DNA of 36,815 nucleotides from JAVVXB01 sp036651815 (lineage in GTDB: Bacteria > Bacillota > Clostridia > Christensenellales > CAG-138), in the NCBI GenBank assembly GCA_036651815.1, contig JAVVXB010000031.1, positions 1 through 36,815 on the forward strand, in the 5' to 3' direction. The notes beneath the pieces are model-generated. The model saw only the letters and a list, made by a program, of their open reading frames with translations. It did no database searches and was not told the origin of the DNA. The position numbers and the translations under genes were made by a program. Shown here piece by piece: positions 24,128 through 33,002 of this stretch. The stretch's first letter is position 1, and each line of letters begins with the position of its first letter.

Positions 24128-25715
24128 TGATGACGCACCTACCGTAATGTGTATCCAGGCTTCTATTGACTGGGAAAACCTTGGCATTCAAAACGTATAT
24201 GCCGCATACAATCAAAATGGTGCGACTCGCATCCTAGCCAAGGAGAAAATCGATATTATCATATGCGATATTGAGATGCCCATGGGATCTGGACTGGATC
24301 TGCTCGCTTGGATACGGAATAACGACTTGGGTTGTGAGTTTATTCTTCTGACCTGCCATGATCGATTTGATTTTGCATCCACAGCAATCGAGTATAAGGC
24401 CGCCTCCTATTTGCTCAAGCCATTTGACCCCGAAAAAATGACAGCGGAGCTTATTAAAGCGACAGAACGCATTGAGCAGAGCCGGCAGCTTCATGAATAT
24501 AGCCGATACGGAAGCTTTTGGCTTGAAAATCGCGATGATGTGGAGCGGGAATTCTGGCGTGAGCTAATCACCGCCAAGATCGCCACACAGCGGAGCGCCA
24601 TTCTCGCTGCGGCGGAACGCCGCGGAGTTACAATCCAAATTGACAAGCCACTCACGTTAGTCCTGTTCAGTTTGCAATATGACGCCAATACTGATACCCT
24701 GCGCACCGAATCCGCACAAGGCATCTGGGAACACCGTGCAGCAAAGCTCTTTGCAAAAGAACTTCTGAAATCAAACGGAATAGCCCGAATACAGACCGAA
24801 TGGCACGGGGATCGGCTATGGATGATCTGCGTTTTGTTTGAAGAAGAACGTGCTTTTTTAGAAAGTGAACGCATGATTGATGTGTGCAAGATGGAGCTTC
24901 ATGCCGATGTGAGTGGCTATTATGCAGAAAGCGTAGCCTTCGAACAGGCAACCGTTGTGTTACGTGCGCTCAAAAAAGCGGATGCGGATAATGTTGACCG
25001 AAGCTGTATGCTGCAACGGTTGCAGCCCCAGAGGAAAGCCGTCTCCAAAAGTGTTACGCTTGACCTGGCGCTGTTTCGCGAACGTTTGGCCGATGGCAAT
25101 AAAGCACAGATACTAAATTACTTATATGTGCAGCTTGAAATGCTTGCAGCGGAGCAGTTGCTCACGCCGAAGACCCTCTATACCGTACAACAGGACATTC
25201 TCCAGGAAACCTATGCTTATTTGCATAGCCACGGGATTCGTCTTGACTTGCTTTTTAGAGATGACAGCTATTATAGTTTAACGACAAAAGCCAGTACATC
25301 TATGTACTGCATGATGAAGTGGCTAAGTTTATTTATCAATCATGTTATCGATACGGAACAGGCGCTTAAAGGAAAAGCCACGATCGTGAATCAGACCAAA
25401 TTGTTTATTGACCAACATTTTTGTGAGAACATTTCCCGTAACGAAGCAGCAAACGCGGTGTTCCTTACGCCCGAATATCTGGCGAAGATTTTCAAAAAGG
25501 AAATCGGTATTTCGGTAAACGGGTATATCAACACAAAGCGCATTGAATTGGCAAAGGAGCTACTTGCCTCCTCTGACCTGACGGTTGGCGATATTGCCAT
25601 CCGCACAGGCTTTAGCAGTAGCTCCTATTTTGTTACCATATTCCATAAGATGCTCAGGTGTACGCCGATGGACTATCGGCGCGACCACCCCAATAATGAC
25701 GAGGTTACCCCGTAA
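24108..25715 (+). CDS. YesN-type response regulator (receiver plus AraC DNA-binding domain)
   Basis: 535 residues from the ATG at 24108, with GAGGAAG twelve nt upstream; the frame extends to a TTG at 24087, which overlaps that site. The receiver domain has the acidic pocket at Asp7-9 and phosphoacceptor Asp54 in IIICDIEMP. A long middle region (about 130-420) has no family I recognise. The C-terminal AraC helix-turn-helix pair is clear: NAVFLTPEYLAKIFKKEIGIS and TVGDIAIRTGFSSSSYFVTIFHKML. It partners the overlapping sensor kinase and probably activates the ABC operon from 32261 leftward. Its 3' end overlaps the convergent ADP-ribosylglycohydrolase-like gene by 11 bp. Confidence 0.94.
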   Translation: MQALIVDDDAPTVMCIQASIDWENLGIQNVYAAYNQNGATRILAKEKIDIIICDIEMPMGSGLDLLAWIRNNDLGCEFILLTCHDRFDFASTAIEYKAASYLLKPFDPEKMTAELIKATERIEQSRQLHEYSRYGSFWLENRDDVEREFWRELITAKIATQRSAILAAAERRGVTIQIDKPLTLVLFSLQYDANTDTLRTESAQGIWEHRAAKLFAKELLKSNGIARIQTEWHGDRLWMICVLFEEERAFLESERMIDVCKMELHADVSGYYAESVAFEQATVVLRALKKADADNVDRSCMLQRLQPQRKAVSKSVTLDLALFRERLADGNKAQILNYLYVQLEMLAAEQLLTPKTLYTVQQDILQETYAYLHSHGIRLDLLFRDDSYYSLTTKASTSMYCMMKWLSLFINHVIDTEQALKGKATIVNQTKLFIDQHFCENISRNEAANAVFLTPEYLAKIFKKEIGISVNGYINTKRIELAKELLASSDLTVGDIAIRTGFSSSSYFVTIFHKMLRCTPMDYRRDHPNNDEVTP

Positions 25716-27840
25716 CGTCCAGTTGGCTGATGGCGCATTCTGCCTCATCTGAAACGAAAAATCCAACAGCCCCGTTGAGATAAGGTGTCGTTTCATCAAC
25801 ATAGGTAACCAGCATGATGTCATTGATGGAACAGACTATTTTTCCCCCGCGCGCTTCCGCGCAAACCCGGTATTCCTTTCCATACGCCCAGTCAAATTGG
25901 CTGGCAGCAAGTGTCTGGTACGCGGATGTTTTTTTCATGAGCGCCACTTGACCCGTACCACTGAAGCCAAAGGCATATGAGCGTATGGCTCCTTGCACAC
26001 GAAACAGCAGCAGATGCTGTTTCCCCTTGATCGGCCGAATATGGCCGGTCGCAGAATAATCTTTCCAAGAGAGCTTTCCCGTATATACTTCTGCTCCATG
26101 CTCACCCTTTAGATACAGAAATCCGTTTTTAAGCTCGCTCGTTCCATGAAGGCGCGTAAACTGGGTAATCTCACGATGCGTTGGACGCCAGTATTCCTCT
26201 GTTTCGTTTGCAGCGCAGACGCTATAGCGTGGTTTGCCGGAGAACACAAGGGAATCAATCAAAACGCAAAGTTCAGCCTTGTCGGTATCCGGCCCGTCAA
26301 CGATAAAGCGAAAGCCGGCTTCTTCAATGAGCATATTTCCGGCAGGAACCTGCATCGAAAGCGATTCCCATTTGCCGGGCATCAGAACCACGGGTTCTCC
26401 TTCTATGATTTCACCCCCGCGAAGGCCGACATACATACGCACGGCACACGTCTGCGCATAATCGGGCACGCATACCCTTCCCTCTATCCTCTCACCAGGA
26501 TAAAGGATCGGTGAAAAAGCAGGATCATAACGGCTATCCTGAAAATCACTTTGGTGTAAATAGGTGCGCTTGTAAACATCCACGAGTTGACCCCGGGTCA
26601 CATGACACGCGTAAATCTTGAGAGCACGTCTGCAGGTAGCTGTTGCCTCGTCAACATTTGACAGGAATGTCTCCGCCCGATATGCAAACTTCGCGTGTGC
26701 ATGTACACGTGTACGCAGAGCCTGCGTCGCGCCCGGATAAGCGAACAAGCAGTCACCGGCGTGCGTAAGCGCATGCTCCCATTGCGCGGGAATCTGTTGT
26801 CCGGCAAGTTGGTACCCCTGCCGTGCCATATACGACGCACTCGTAGAGACGTCAGTCAAGTTCAGGCAGCCAAGCACGCTCGAGCAAGCCAGAAAATCAT
26901 TGATCGGCTTACGCCATCTGACAAAATCAATTTGATCAATTCCGTTGAGAACACCGAGGATCGTACCCACATTACCGGCGTTGCAATCTGTATCCCACCC
27001 GCACATACAGCTGATACACAGCGATCGATCAAAGTTGCCCGCCCCATAAAGAAGCGACAACAAAATGACCGCAGCATTTGGAATGACATGACAGGCACCA
27101 GGATATTTATCATAGCCAAAGTTCGATTCAATATCTTGAAAGCATCGTTCCCAGTCATCCGGGTGCGCATCATGAAATGCAATTACATGTTGCGCCACAC
27201 GATGGTACTCACAATGCTGTGGGATTACCTCCAGTGCCCTATCAATAATAGATGGGATATCGTTCTCGGAAAATGCAAGGCTGATGCAGGCTGCGATAAA
27301 CATTCCTCCGAACACTGCATTGCCGTCATGCGTCACATGCGAAGCTGTACCAGCAAGTCGCGCGGCAAGCTTGGGGTTATTGGGACAAACAAGTCCCCAA
27401 CAATCACTAAATATTTGTCCGCCGATCTGCTCCGCAGCGACAATACCGTTTGTTTCCGCGCTGCCGCTTTCCAGGGCAGCCATGCCGGAATGAAGGTTCA
27501 AATAAGCGGTATGCTCCGTGGATATTCCATAGCCACCCCACCAAAAAAATCCGTGCTCATATGGGACATAGTTGAGCAATGCAGCCGCAACATCCTGCGC
27601 AATCATGGAGTCTCCGTTCCCACCATCCTCCAAGGCGCGTACAAAAAAGAGCGGCCCGTTGCTGTCGTCATCCGCTGCAAACAGATCATAATCGATCAAA
27701 TATCCTTGAATATGACCGAAAATATCCCTGATTTTCTGGAACGGCATAGATTCGATTGGCGCGCCAAGGCGTATGCCGATCATTTTACCCAGCCACCCTG
27801 CATAGACGCGCTCAGGATAGTCCCGTGAGAATTGTTCCAT
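25705..27840 (-). CDS. ADP-ribosylglycohydrolase-family protein with C-terminal lectin-like domain
   Basis: 711 residues. The N-terminal part (about 8-340) has the all-helical ADP-ribosylglycohydrolase family fold: YAGWLGKMIGIRLGAPIE, DDDSNGPLFFVRAL, and CGWDTDCNAGNVGTILGVLNGI, which carries the metal-binding DTD-type motif. A middle beta-rich region (about 400-540) and a C-terminal concanavalin-like/LamG-like domain (about 565-710: GKLSWKDYSATGHI, YLNGAVGFFVSDEAEC) follow. No signal peptide. It is the last gene of a sugar ABC operon after an esterase (28-nt gap), with GGAGG before the ATG. Such proteins in carbohydrate operons may cleave N- or O-glycosidic bonds other than ADP-ribose, but that is inference. 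Its last 11 bp overlap the response regulator. Confidence 0.87.
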   Translation of the reverse strand: MEQFSRDYPERVYAGWLGKMIGIRLGAPIESMPFQKIRDIFGHIQGYLIDYDLFAADDDSNGPLFFVRALEDGGNGDSMIAQDVAAALLNYVPYEHGFFWWGGYGISTEHTAYLNLHSGMAALESGSAETNGIVAAEQIGGQIFSDCWGLVCPNNPKLAARLAGTASHVTHDGNAVFGGMFIAACISLAFSENDIPSIIDRALEVIPQHCEYHRVAQHVIAFHDAHPDDWERCFQDIESNFGYDKYPGACHVIPNAAVILLSLLYGAGNFDRSLCISCMCGWDTDCNAGNVGTILGVLNGIDQIDFVRWRKPINDFLACSSVLGCLNLTDVSTSASYMARQGYQLAGQQIPAQWEHALTHAGDCLFAYPGATQALRTRVHAHAKFAYRAETFLSNVDEATATCRRALKIYACHVTRGQLVDVYKRTYLHQSDFQDSRYDPAFSPILYPGERIEGRVCVPDYAQTCAVRMYVGLRGGEIIEGEPVVLMPGKWESLSMQVPAGNMLIEEAGFRFIVDGPDTDKAELCVLIDSLVFSGKPRYSVCAANETEEYWRPTHREITQFTRLHGTSELKNGFLYLKGEHGAEVYTGKLSWKDYSATGHIRPIKGKQHLLLFRVQGAIRSYAFGFSGTGQVALMKKTSAYQTLAASQFDWAYGKEYRVCAEARGGKIVCSINDIMLVTYVDETTPYLNGAVGFFVSDEAECAISQLDVTG

Positions 27841-27868
27841 CTCCCTTTACCTCCAGCTTGTCCTTGTT

Positions 27869-28636
27869 TTATGATTGCAAACACCAATCCATAATTTGGG
27901 GCAACAGCGGATCCCAATAAGCAAATGTATGCCCGCCGTAACCGTCTGCAAACGTTGCGGGAACACCAAGTGTATCCGCAAGCGCTTTAAATTCGACGGA
28001 CGATTGATAAAGATATTCCTTGTCATCCCTTGCGCAATACAGCGAGATATGTGGCAGCAGGCACCCCTCATCCTTCCGTTTTCGGAGCATATAAAACAGA
28101 TCCTGCGTATTTTCATCCACTCTCGGCGGCGCGCCATAGATGCCCTCGCATTGATTACCCGAATTTGCGCTTCGACCCAGAATGCGGTCCTCCGCATGAA
28201 GCGAACCTGAAAGCGAAATGGCGGCACCGTACCGCTCAGGATAGGTCAAGGCGCATTTCAACGCGCCATAGCCGCCCATCGAGTTGCCGCAGACAAACGT
28301 TTTCTCGCGTTGCGAGGAAACCGGCAAGACCGCCCGAACAAATTCCGGGAGCTCCTCCGCGATATGCAAAAAGTACTTCTGTCCAAAGTGCATGTCCGTG
28401 TAAGCGCTGTTATAAGCGCTGGGCATAACAACGGCCATATTCCGTTCGCAAGCGTAACGTATGACTGACGTGTTATGCGCCCACCCAAAGCAATCATGGC
28501 TGAACCCATGCAGCAGATATAGCACGGGGAACTCAGGGGAAAGCGTCTCAAGCGGATCAAAATCCGGAAGGGCCACGAGAACGTTTGTGGACATACGCAT
28601 AACGCGCGACATAAAATTGACGTGAAAATATGACAT
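27869..28636 (-). CDS. Esterase of the alpha/beta-hydrolase fold (esterase D / tributyrin-esterase-like)
   Basis: 255 residues. The nucleophile elbow is GNSMGG with Ser119, the acid is Asp204 or Asp205 (CARDDKEY), and the base is His236 (DGYGGHTFAYWD). LLHGFSHD forms the oxyanion side. There is no signal peptide, so it is cytoplasmic. The family includes S-formylglutathione hydrolases, acetyl-xylan-type esterases and Lactococcus EstA. Encoded between the permease and the ADP-ribosylglycohydrolase-like gene, it probably removes acyl groups from imported oligosaccharides (inference). AAGGAG lies six nt before the ATG. Confidence 0.9.
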   Translation of the reverse strand: MSYFHVNFMSRVMRMSTNVLVALPDFDPLETLSPEFPVLYLLHGFSHDCFGWAHNTSVIRYACERNMAVVMPSAYNSAYTDMHFGQKYFLHIAEELPEFVRAVLPVSSQREKTFVCGNSMGGYGALKCALTYPERYGAAISLSGSLHAEDRILGRSANSGNQCEGIYGAPPRVDENTQDLFYMLRKRKDEGCLLPHISLYCARDDKEYLYQSSVEFKALADTLGVPATFADGYGGHTFAYWDPLLPQIMDWCLQS

Positions 28637-28650
28637 ATTCGCTCCTTCTA

Positions 28651-29544
28651 TCAGCCTTTAACCGCGCCAACAACAATTCCCTTAATAAAGTATTTCTGTA
28701 CAAACGGGTAGATTACGGTGATTGGCAATATGCCAATGACTGCAATCGCCATGCGGATCGATTGCCCCGGCAGCATGACGACGGATTCATCCCCGGTATC
28801 GGTGTTATTTCGTAAAAACTCGATGTTCTTCATGATGCGCATGAGGTAGTTTTGAATCCCAAAATATTTGGGGTCTGTAAGATAGTACATCGCATTGACC
28901 CAGCTGTTCCAATAGGTCAGCGCCGTAAACAACGCAACCGTCGATACCACGGGAATCGCCAGTGGTAACGTGATCCGCAGAAAGATCATCAATTCTGAAG
29001 CGCCGTCTATCTCGGCAGATTCATACAGTGCAACCGGAATGCCGCTCTTGTAAAAATTGCGCACAAGCAGAACGTTGAATGCGTTCATCAGCAAATTTGG
29101 CACAATCAGCGCAGCAAAGGTATTTTTGATATCGAACACCTTGGTCCACATAATATAAGCTGGCACGATTCCGCCGTTGAACAGCATGGTAAAGTACACC
29201 AAAAACGCCAGCACATTGCGGTATTTGAACGTCGTGCGTGACATTGGATAAGCGATGGAAGTCGTTAATATGAGGCTAAGCGTCGTACCAACTACACTCG
29301 TGCCGATGGTAACCAGATAGGCCCGGCCAACGCTGGAAAACTTCTGTGCCAGATATCGGTAGGCATCCAGGCTGAATTCCTTAGGAATGATCGTATATCC
29401 ACTCTTAATGAGTGCGCTCTCGCTGGTAAACGAACCTGCAATGAGCAATAACATCGGAAACAGCGTCAGCACCGTGCAAACGCTAAGAAATGCAACGGCA
29501 GCAATGCGGGCGCCCCTATTACGCTTCGTAAGCTGCTTTTTCAT
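28651..29544 (-). CDS. Carbohydrate ABC transporter permease (LplC/YtcP-type)
   Basis: 297 residues with six membrane segments and the conserved coupling loop ESAEIDGASELMIFLRITLPLAIP (EAA motif). The C-terminal end FVQKYFIKGIVVGAVKG is characteristic of the LplC/MalG-like group. It pairs with the LplB-type permease encoded 14 nt upstream. No ATPase gene is in the operon; a shared MsmX-type ATPase encoded elsewhere is the known solution for this transporter class. GAGGAG lies eleven nt before the ATG. Confidence 0.94.
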   Translation of the reverse strand: MKKQLTKRNRGARIAAVAFLSVCTVLTLFPMLLLIAGSFTSESALIKSGYTIIPKEFSLDAYRYLAQKFSSVGRAYLVTIGTSVVGTTLSLILTTSIAYPMSRTTFKYRNVLAFLVYFTMLFNGGIVPAYIMWTKVFDIKNTFAALIVPNLLMNAFNVLLVRNFYKSGIPVALYESAEIDGASELMIFLRITLPLAIPVVSTVALFTALTYWNSWVNAMYYLTDPKYFGIQNYLMRIMKNIEFLRNNTDTGDESVVMLPGQSIRMAIAVIGILPITVIYPFVQKYFIKGIVVGAVKG

Positions 29545-29558
29545 AAGCGATCATCTCC

Positions 29559-30485
29559 TCAAAACAGTGCGTTGTCAGGATCGGCTTTCCGAACGAGGCC
29601 GTTTACGATCGTAATCAACACGAATCCGCAAACCGACTGGAAAAACCCTGCCGCCGAAGACAATGCAAAATTGCCGCTTGTCATCAGCGCGCGGTATACA
29701 TAGGTGTCGATGGTTTGTGTCACGCTTGTAAGCGGACCGGAATCCATCGGGATCTGATAGAACAGACCAAAATCAGAGTAAAACACACGGCCGACTGCCA
29801 TAAGTACCATTGTGATGATGGTCGGCTTGAGCTGCGGCAACGTGATGGCAAAAATTTGTTTCCAGCGGTTTGCACCATCGATTTCCGCAGCTTCATAAAG
29901 TTCCTTGTTGATGCCGGAAATGCCTGCTAGGTAAACGACCGCGGTATATCCCGTATGCTTCCAAAGATAAACAATCAGGAGAATAAACGGCCAGAATTTT
30001 TTTTCGGCGTACCAGTCGAATGTTTCGACGTTAAATAACGGCATGATGGATTGATTAATAAAGCCGTTGGAGGAATTGAGCAGGGCATAGAACAAGTAGG
30101 ATGCAATGATCCAAGAAACAAGATGCGGAAACAATAATGCAGACTGAAAAAACTTTGCTTTTATCGTTTGTCCCAGCTCATAGAGCAGTATGGCAACCGT
30201 CAATGCGGCAATTGTACCAATGGCAATAAACGCCAGATTATAAAGAAGTGTATTTCTCGTAATGATCCACGCATCATTGGATACAAAAAGAAACCGAAAA
30301 TTGTCGAAGCCGCACCACGGGCTTCTGAAAATTCCCAATTTAAATTTATAGTTTTTGAAGGCAATAAATAACCCGGCCATCGGAACATAATTGTTGATCA
30401 ATAGATAAATGATGCCGGGAGCAGCAATCAGCAGCATGCTGAGTGTGTTTATACGTTTGGCTTTGGTGCGTCGTTGTTTCTCCAT
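29559..30485 (-). CDS. Carbohydrate ABC transporter permease (LplB/YteP-type)
   Basis: 308 residues from the ATG at 30485, which has AAGGAG seven nt upstream; the frame is open to 30524 but that part lies across the ribosome site. Six membrane segments, NNYVPMAGLFIAFKNYKF near the N-terminus as in the LplB group, and the coupling loop EAAEIDGANRWKQIFAITLPQLKP. It forms the channel heterodimer with the LplC-type permease downstream. A strong hairpin separates it from the binding-protein gene upstream. Confidence 0.94.
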   Translation of the reverse strand: MEKQRRTKAKRINTLSMLLIAAPGIIYLLINNYVPMAGLFIAFKNYKFKLGIFRSPWCGFDNFRFLFVSNDAWIITRNTLLYNLAFIAIGTIAALTVAILLYELGQTIKAKFFQSALLFPHLVSWIIASYLFYALLNSSNGFINQSIMPLFNVETFDWYAEKKFWPFILLIVYLWKHTGYTAVVYLAGISGINKELYEAAEIDGANRWKQIFAITLPQLKPTIITMVLMAVGRVFYSDFGLFYQIPMDSGPLTSVTQTIDTYVYRALMTSGNFALSSAAGFFQSVCGFVLITIVNGLVRKADPDNALF

Positions 30486-30511
30486 GGCGGTTCTCCTTAT
30501 AGGTATCAATA

Positions 30512-30540
30512 TTCGGCGTCGCAATACGTGCGACGCCGAA
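30512..30540 (-). other. Strong intercistronic hairpin after the second binding-protein gene
   Basis: TTCGGCGTCGC (30512-30522) pairs perfectly with GCGACGCCGAA (30530-30540) over a 7-nt loop. No T-run follows, and the next gene's ribosome site lies just beyond. It probably stabilises the upstream message or limits read-through, giving more binding protein than permease. Confidence 0.75.
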
Positions 30541-30570
30541 CTGCACCTAACTAAATATCAAGCGAAACAG

Positions 30571-32133
30571 TTATTTTTGAATACTAGCAAGCCATGTGTT
30601 TAATTGTTCCTGCTTGTCATCGAGGATCGTCTGTAGCCCTGCGGCATACAGACGGGTATTCATTTCTTCCAATGCCGATTGAACATCGAGTGAGCCAGTC
30701 CAAAATCCCATCTTATACTCGGTCCAGATATTGCTTACAGCCAGATACTCAGCCTGTACCTTGGAGAAATCATACACGAATCCGTAAAAATAAGAGGCTT
30801 TTGCGGCATAGTTGTCGGCCTTGTTCTGCTGGAAATCTTCTTTGTTTAGACCGCCAAGTGCGCGGTGGCTCAGCCACTTGCTACCCCACATGAAATAGTT
30901 CAGGTTGCAGGTGTAGGGTACGTCTGCGAGAGAAGCATATCCCTCCGGAGGCACTACGAAGCCGTCCGCATCAAATACATAGTCAACGCCCTCTTCGCCG
31001 AAGCTTAGCAGGTTATGAATGTATTCGTCCGTAAAGGTAAGGTTGAGGAATTTTGCCGCAGCTTCCGGTACTTTTGTTGATGAATTGATCATCCAAACAT
31101 CATAGTTGTAGCTTTGCATGTAGCTGTCACTGATCTTGATGCTTTCATATGGATAGCCATAGTTATTAGTAAAGTTCGAAGCGATCTTCGGGTTGCCAAG
31201 ACCAGCCAGCATAGAGAACAAATTGCCGGAGGAGGCAAGTTCGGCTGTGGTTGCCGTGGACGTGGCGGCATCCTTAGCAAAATAGCCATTCTGATACCAG
31301 GTGCGAAGCAAATTCACAAGTTCCTTAAAAGCGTCGGATTCAAATGCGTTCACGACGGTGGAATCCTCGCCAAAGACTACGCCGGAATACGGATTGGCGG
31401 CATCATTCCCAAGCGCATCCATGTGCAACGTACTCTGAAGATATGCCGCAAAAATATTATTCATACGGCTTGGGTCATTCATAATCATGTCCGGATAAGC
31501 CTGCTTAACCTGTGCAAATATATCCGTGAGCGCAAACACGTCCTTGACGCTGCTCATATCAAGATTAAGTTCCTTTGCAATGTCGGATCGATAGCACCAA
31601 CCGGTGGGGACATAGTTTGATCCAACCGTATTGATTCCATAGACGCGGCCGTCAACCGTCGAAGGCATCAGCAGGCGGTCGTATAAAACACCGACAGCAT
31701 CCTTCAGATCGGTATCCAAGTAATCCGTAATATCCAACGCGCTTCCATTTCTGATGTAATCCAGCGTCGGATATCCGTTCATGGCACGGAAAATATCAAC
31801 CTGCTCATCAGCGGCAAGCATTAGGTTGATTTGCGTGGAGTAATCGCTTTGTGCAATCAGTACTAGCTCGACCTCTGTGTTGATCTTTTCGATGGTGTAT
31901 TCGTTGATAAGTTTCTGAATGCGCTGCAGTTCCGTTGTCTCGGGAATGTCATTGCGCGTCATATACGCAAAAACGATGTGTTCGGGTTCTTTTTGTTCCG
32001 TCTCAACGGTCTTCGTTTCTTCCGTGGGCTCGAGCACCGTCTGATCTTCTGCAGGCATGGGGGCATTCGTGCTACATGCAACAAACGAAAATGCCATTAT
32101 CAGGCAGAGCAATAGAGCAATTGATTTCTTCAT
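30571..32133 (-). CDS. Carbohydrate ABC transporter solute-binding lipoprotein (LplA/LipO-type, DUF3502 tail)
   Basis: 520 residues from the ATG at 32133, with GGAGGGAG upstream; the frame is open to 32175 but the start there lacks a ribosome site. The signal peptide ends with lipobox FVAC (Cys20), followed by an acidic linker. A family 1 solute-binding fold follows (about 45-430). The C-terminal segment beginning FYGFVYDFSKVQAEYLAVSN and ending KQEQLNTWL matches the DUF3502 tail of LplA/LipO proteins. It is the first gene of the ABC operon and is followed by the strong hairpin. It should bind an oligosaccharide at the cell surface; which one is unknown. Confidence 0.93.
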   Translation of the reverse strand: MKKSIALLLCLIMAFSFVACSTNAPMPAEDQTVLEPTEETKTVETEQKEPEHIVFAYMTRNDIPETTELQRIQKLINEYTIEKINTEVELVLIAQSDYSTQINLMLAADEQVDIFRAMNGYPTLDYIRNGSALDITDYLDTDLKDAVGVLYDRLLMPSTVDGRVYGINTVGSNYVPTGWCYRSDIAKELNLDMSSVKDVFALTDIFAQVKQAYPDMIMNDPSRMNNIFAAYLQSTLHMDALGNDAANPYSGVVFGEDSTVVNAFESDAFKELVNLLRTWYQNGYFAKDAATSTATTAELASSGNLFSMLAGLGNPKIASNFTNNYGYPYESIKISDSYMQSYNYDVWMINSSTKVPEAAAKFLNLTFTDEYIHNLLSFGEEGVDYVFDADGFVVPPEGYASLADVPYTCNLNYFMWGSKWLSHRALGGLNKEDFQQNKADNYAAKASYFYGFVYDFSKVQAEYLAVSNIWTEYKMGFWTGSLDVQSALEEMNTRLYAAGLQTILDDKQEQLNTWLASIQK

Positions 32134-32210
32134 GATGTTTCTCCCTCCGCAATGCGTGTTGATCCCGCCAAACATGTCGGGGAATGTGGTTTGATGATCT
32201 GTAGGTTTGT

Positions 32211-32227
32211 TATGTCAGTTTAACATA
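32211..32227. promoter_or_regulatory. Possible operator dyad downstream of the LplA-type promoter
   Basis: TATGT and ACATA separated by 7 bp, just past the -10 of the minus-strand promoter. The arms are short, so it may be chance. AraC-type regulators usually bind direct repeats, not dyads. Confidence 0.25.
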
Positions 32228-32232
32228 TCTGT

Positions 32233-32261
32233 ATTTTATGCAGTTTCAAAAACAAGCACAA
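32233..32261 (-). promoter_or_regulatory. Promoter of the LplA-B-C operon
   Basis: Minus strand: -35 TTGTGC (32256-32261), 17-nt spacer, -10 TAAAAT (32233-32238). It leaves a leader of about 90 nt before the lipoprotein ATG. A weaker -35, as here, would suit a promoter needing an activator. Confidence 0.6.
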
Positions 32262-32286
32262 AATGTATCAAAATTAAGCGATTATC

Positions 32287-32315
32287 TTGTTTCGCAAGGC
32301 ACGGAAACGTATTCT
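32287..32315 (+). promoter_or_regulatory. Promoter of the DUF624-AtuA-DUF4387 operon
   Basis: -35 TTGTTT (32287-32292), 17-nt spacer, -10 TATTCT (32310-32315), 22 nt before the DUF624 ATG. It is divergent from the LplA promoter, so one regulator could control both. Confidence 0.6.
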
Positions 32316-32337
32316 ATATATGAAAGGAAGTCGAACT

Positions 32338-32994
32338 ATGAACAACTTATTTCGGTATGACGGACCCGTTGTTACGTTTTTACTTAAAATCGGGGAACTA
32401 TTTGTCTTAAACATCCTTTGGCTCTTATGCTGTCTTCCCATCGTTACGGCGGGTGCAGCCACAACTGCGTTATGCAGGGTAGTTTTGAATAATCTACGTA
32501 AGCAAGGCCGCTCATATCGGGATTTCTTTCAGGTTTTCCGGCTTGAGTTTCGGCAATCGACGCTCCTTTGGCTTGTTTTTGCGGTTGTGGGCGCTGCGTT
32601 AATATTCAATTGGTATTTTGTCTTTCGGCTTAACAGTTCGGCCTTTCGCATTGCATTTTTTGTTGTGCTCTGCATTGTTTCTTTTGTCTATGTAGTCGTA
32701 TTGACTTTTGTTTTCCCGTTACAGGCACAGTTTGACAACAGCATATGCAATACCATTAAAAACGCTTTTCTTATGAGCATGGCAAATCCTTTGGGAACGA
32801 TTGTCATGGTCTTGTTCAATGCCATTCCCTTGCTATTGATCTATTTCTTTGATTTTGGATTTCTGTTGCTCAGCATTGACGTAGCATTGGTTGCAGCAGC
32901 GGACGCCATGATCTTCTCGAGAATTTTTGATCTTTATATTGATGCGAACACGGTAGAAAAACATGGAAATCTTAATGAAAAAATAAATTTATAG
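32338..32994 (+). CDS. DUF624 family membrane protein (YesL-like)
   Basis: 218 residues from the ATG at 32338, with AAAGGAAG about eight nt before. Upstream frame extension to 32287 falls inside the promoter. Signature of the family at the N-terminus: LLKIGELFVLNILWLLCCLPIVTAGAATTAL. About five to six membrane segments. DUF624 proteins (B. subtilis YesL) regularly sit beside LplB/LplC-type transporters and YesM/YesN pairs, as here, and their role is not established. It is the first gene of the plus-strand operon and is 8 nt from the AtuA-family gene. Confidence 0.9.
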   Translation: MNNLFRYDGPVVTFLLKIGELFVLNILWLLCCLPIVTAGAATTALCRVVLNNLRKQGRSYRDFFQVFRLEFRQSTLLWLVFAVVGAALIFNWYFVFRLNSSAFRIAFFVVLCIVSFVYVVVLTFVFPLQAQFDNSICNTIKNAFLMSMANPLGTIVMVLFNAIPLLLIYFFDFGFLLLSIDVALVAAADAMIFSRIFDLYIDANTVEKHGNLNEKINL

Positions 32995-33002
32995 GAGAAC
33001 AC

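Noticed and set aside
26695..27828. A 377-codon open frame on the plus strand
   Set aside because: It lies fully antisense within the ADP-ribosylglycohydrolase-like gene, which has clear family motifs and a ribosome site. The plus-strand protein is Arg/Cys/His-rich with no recognisable domain.
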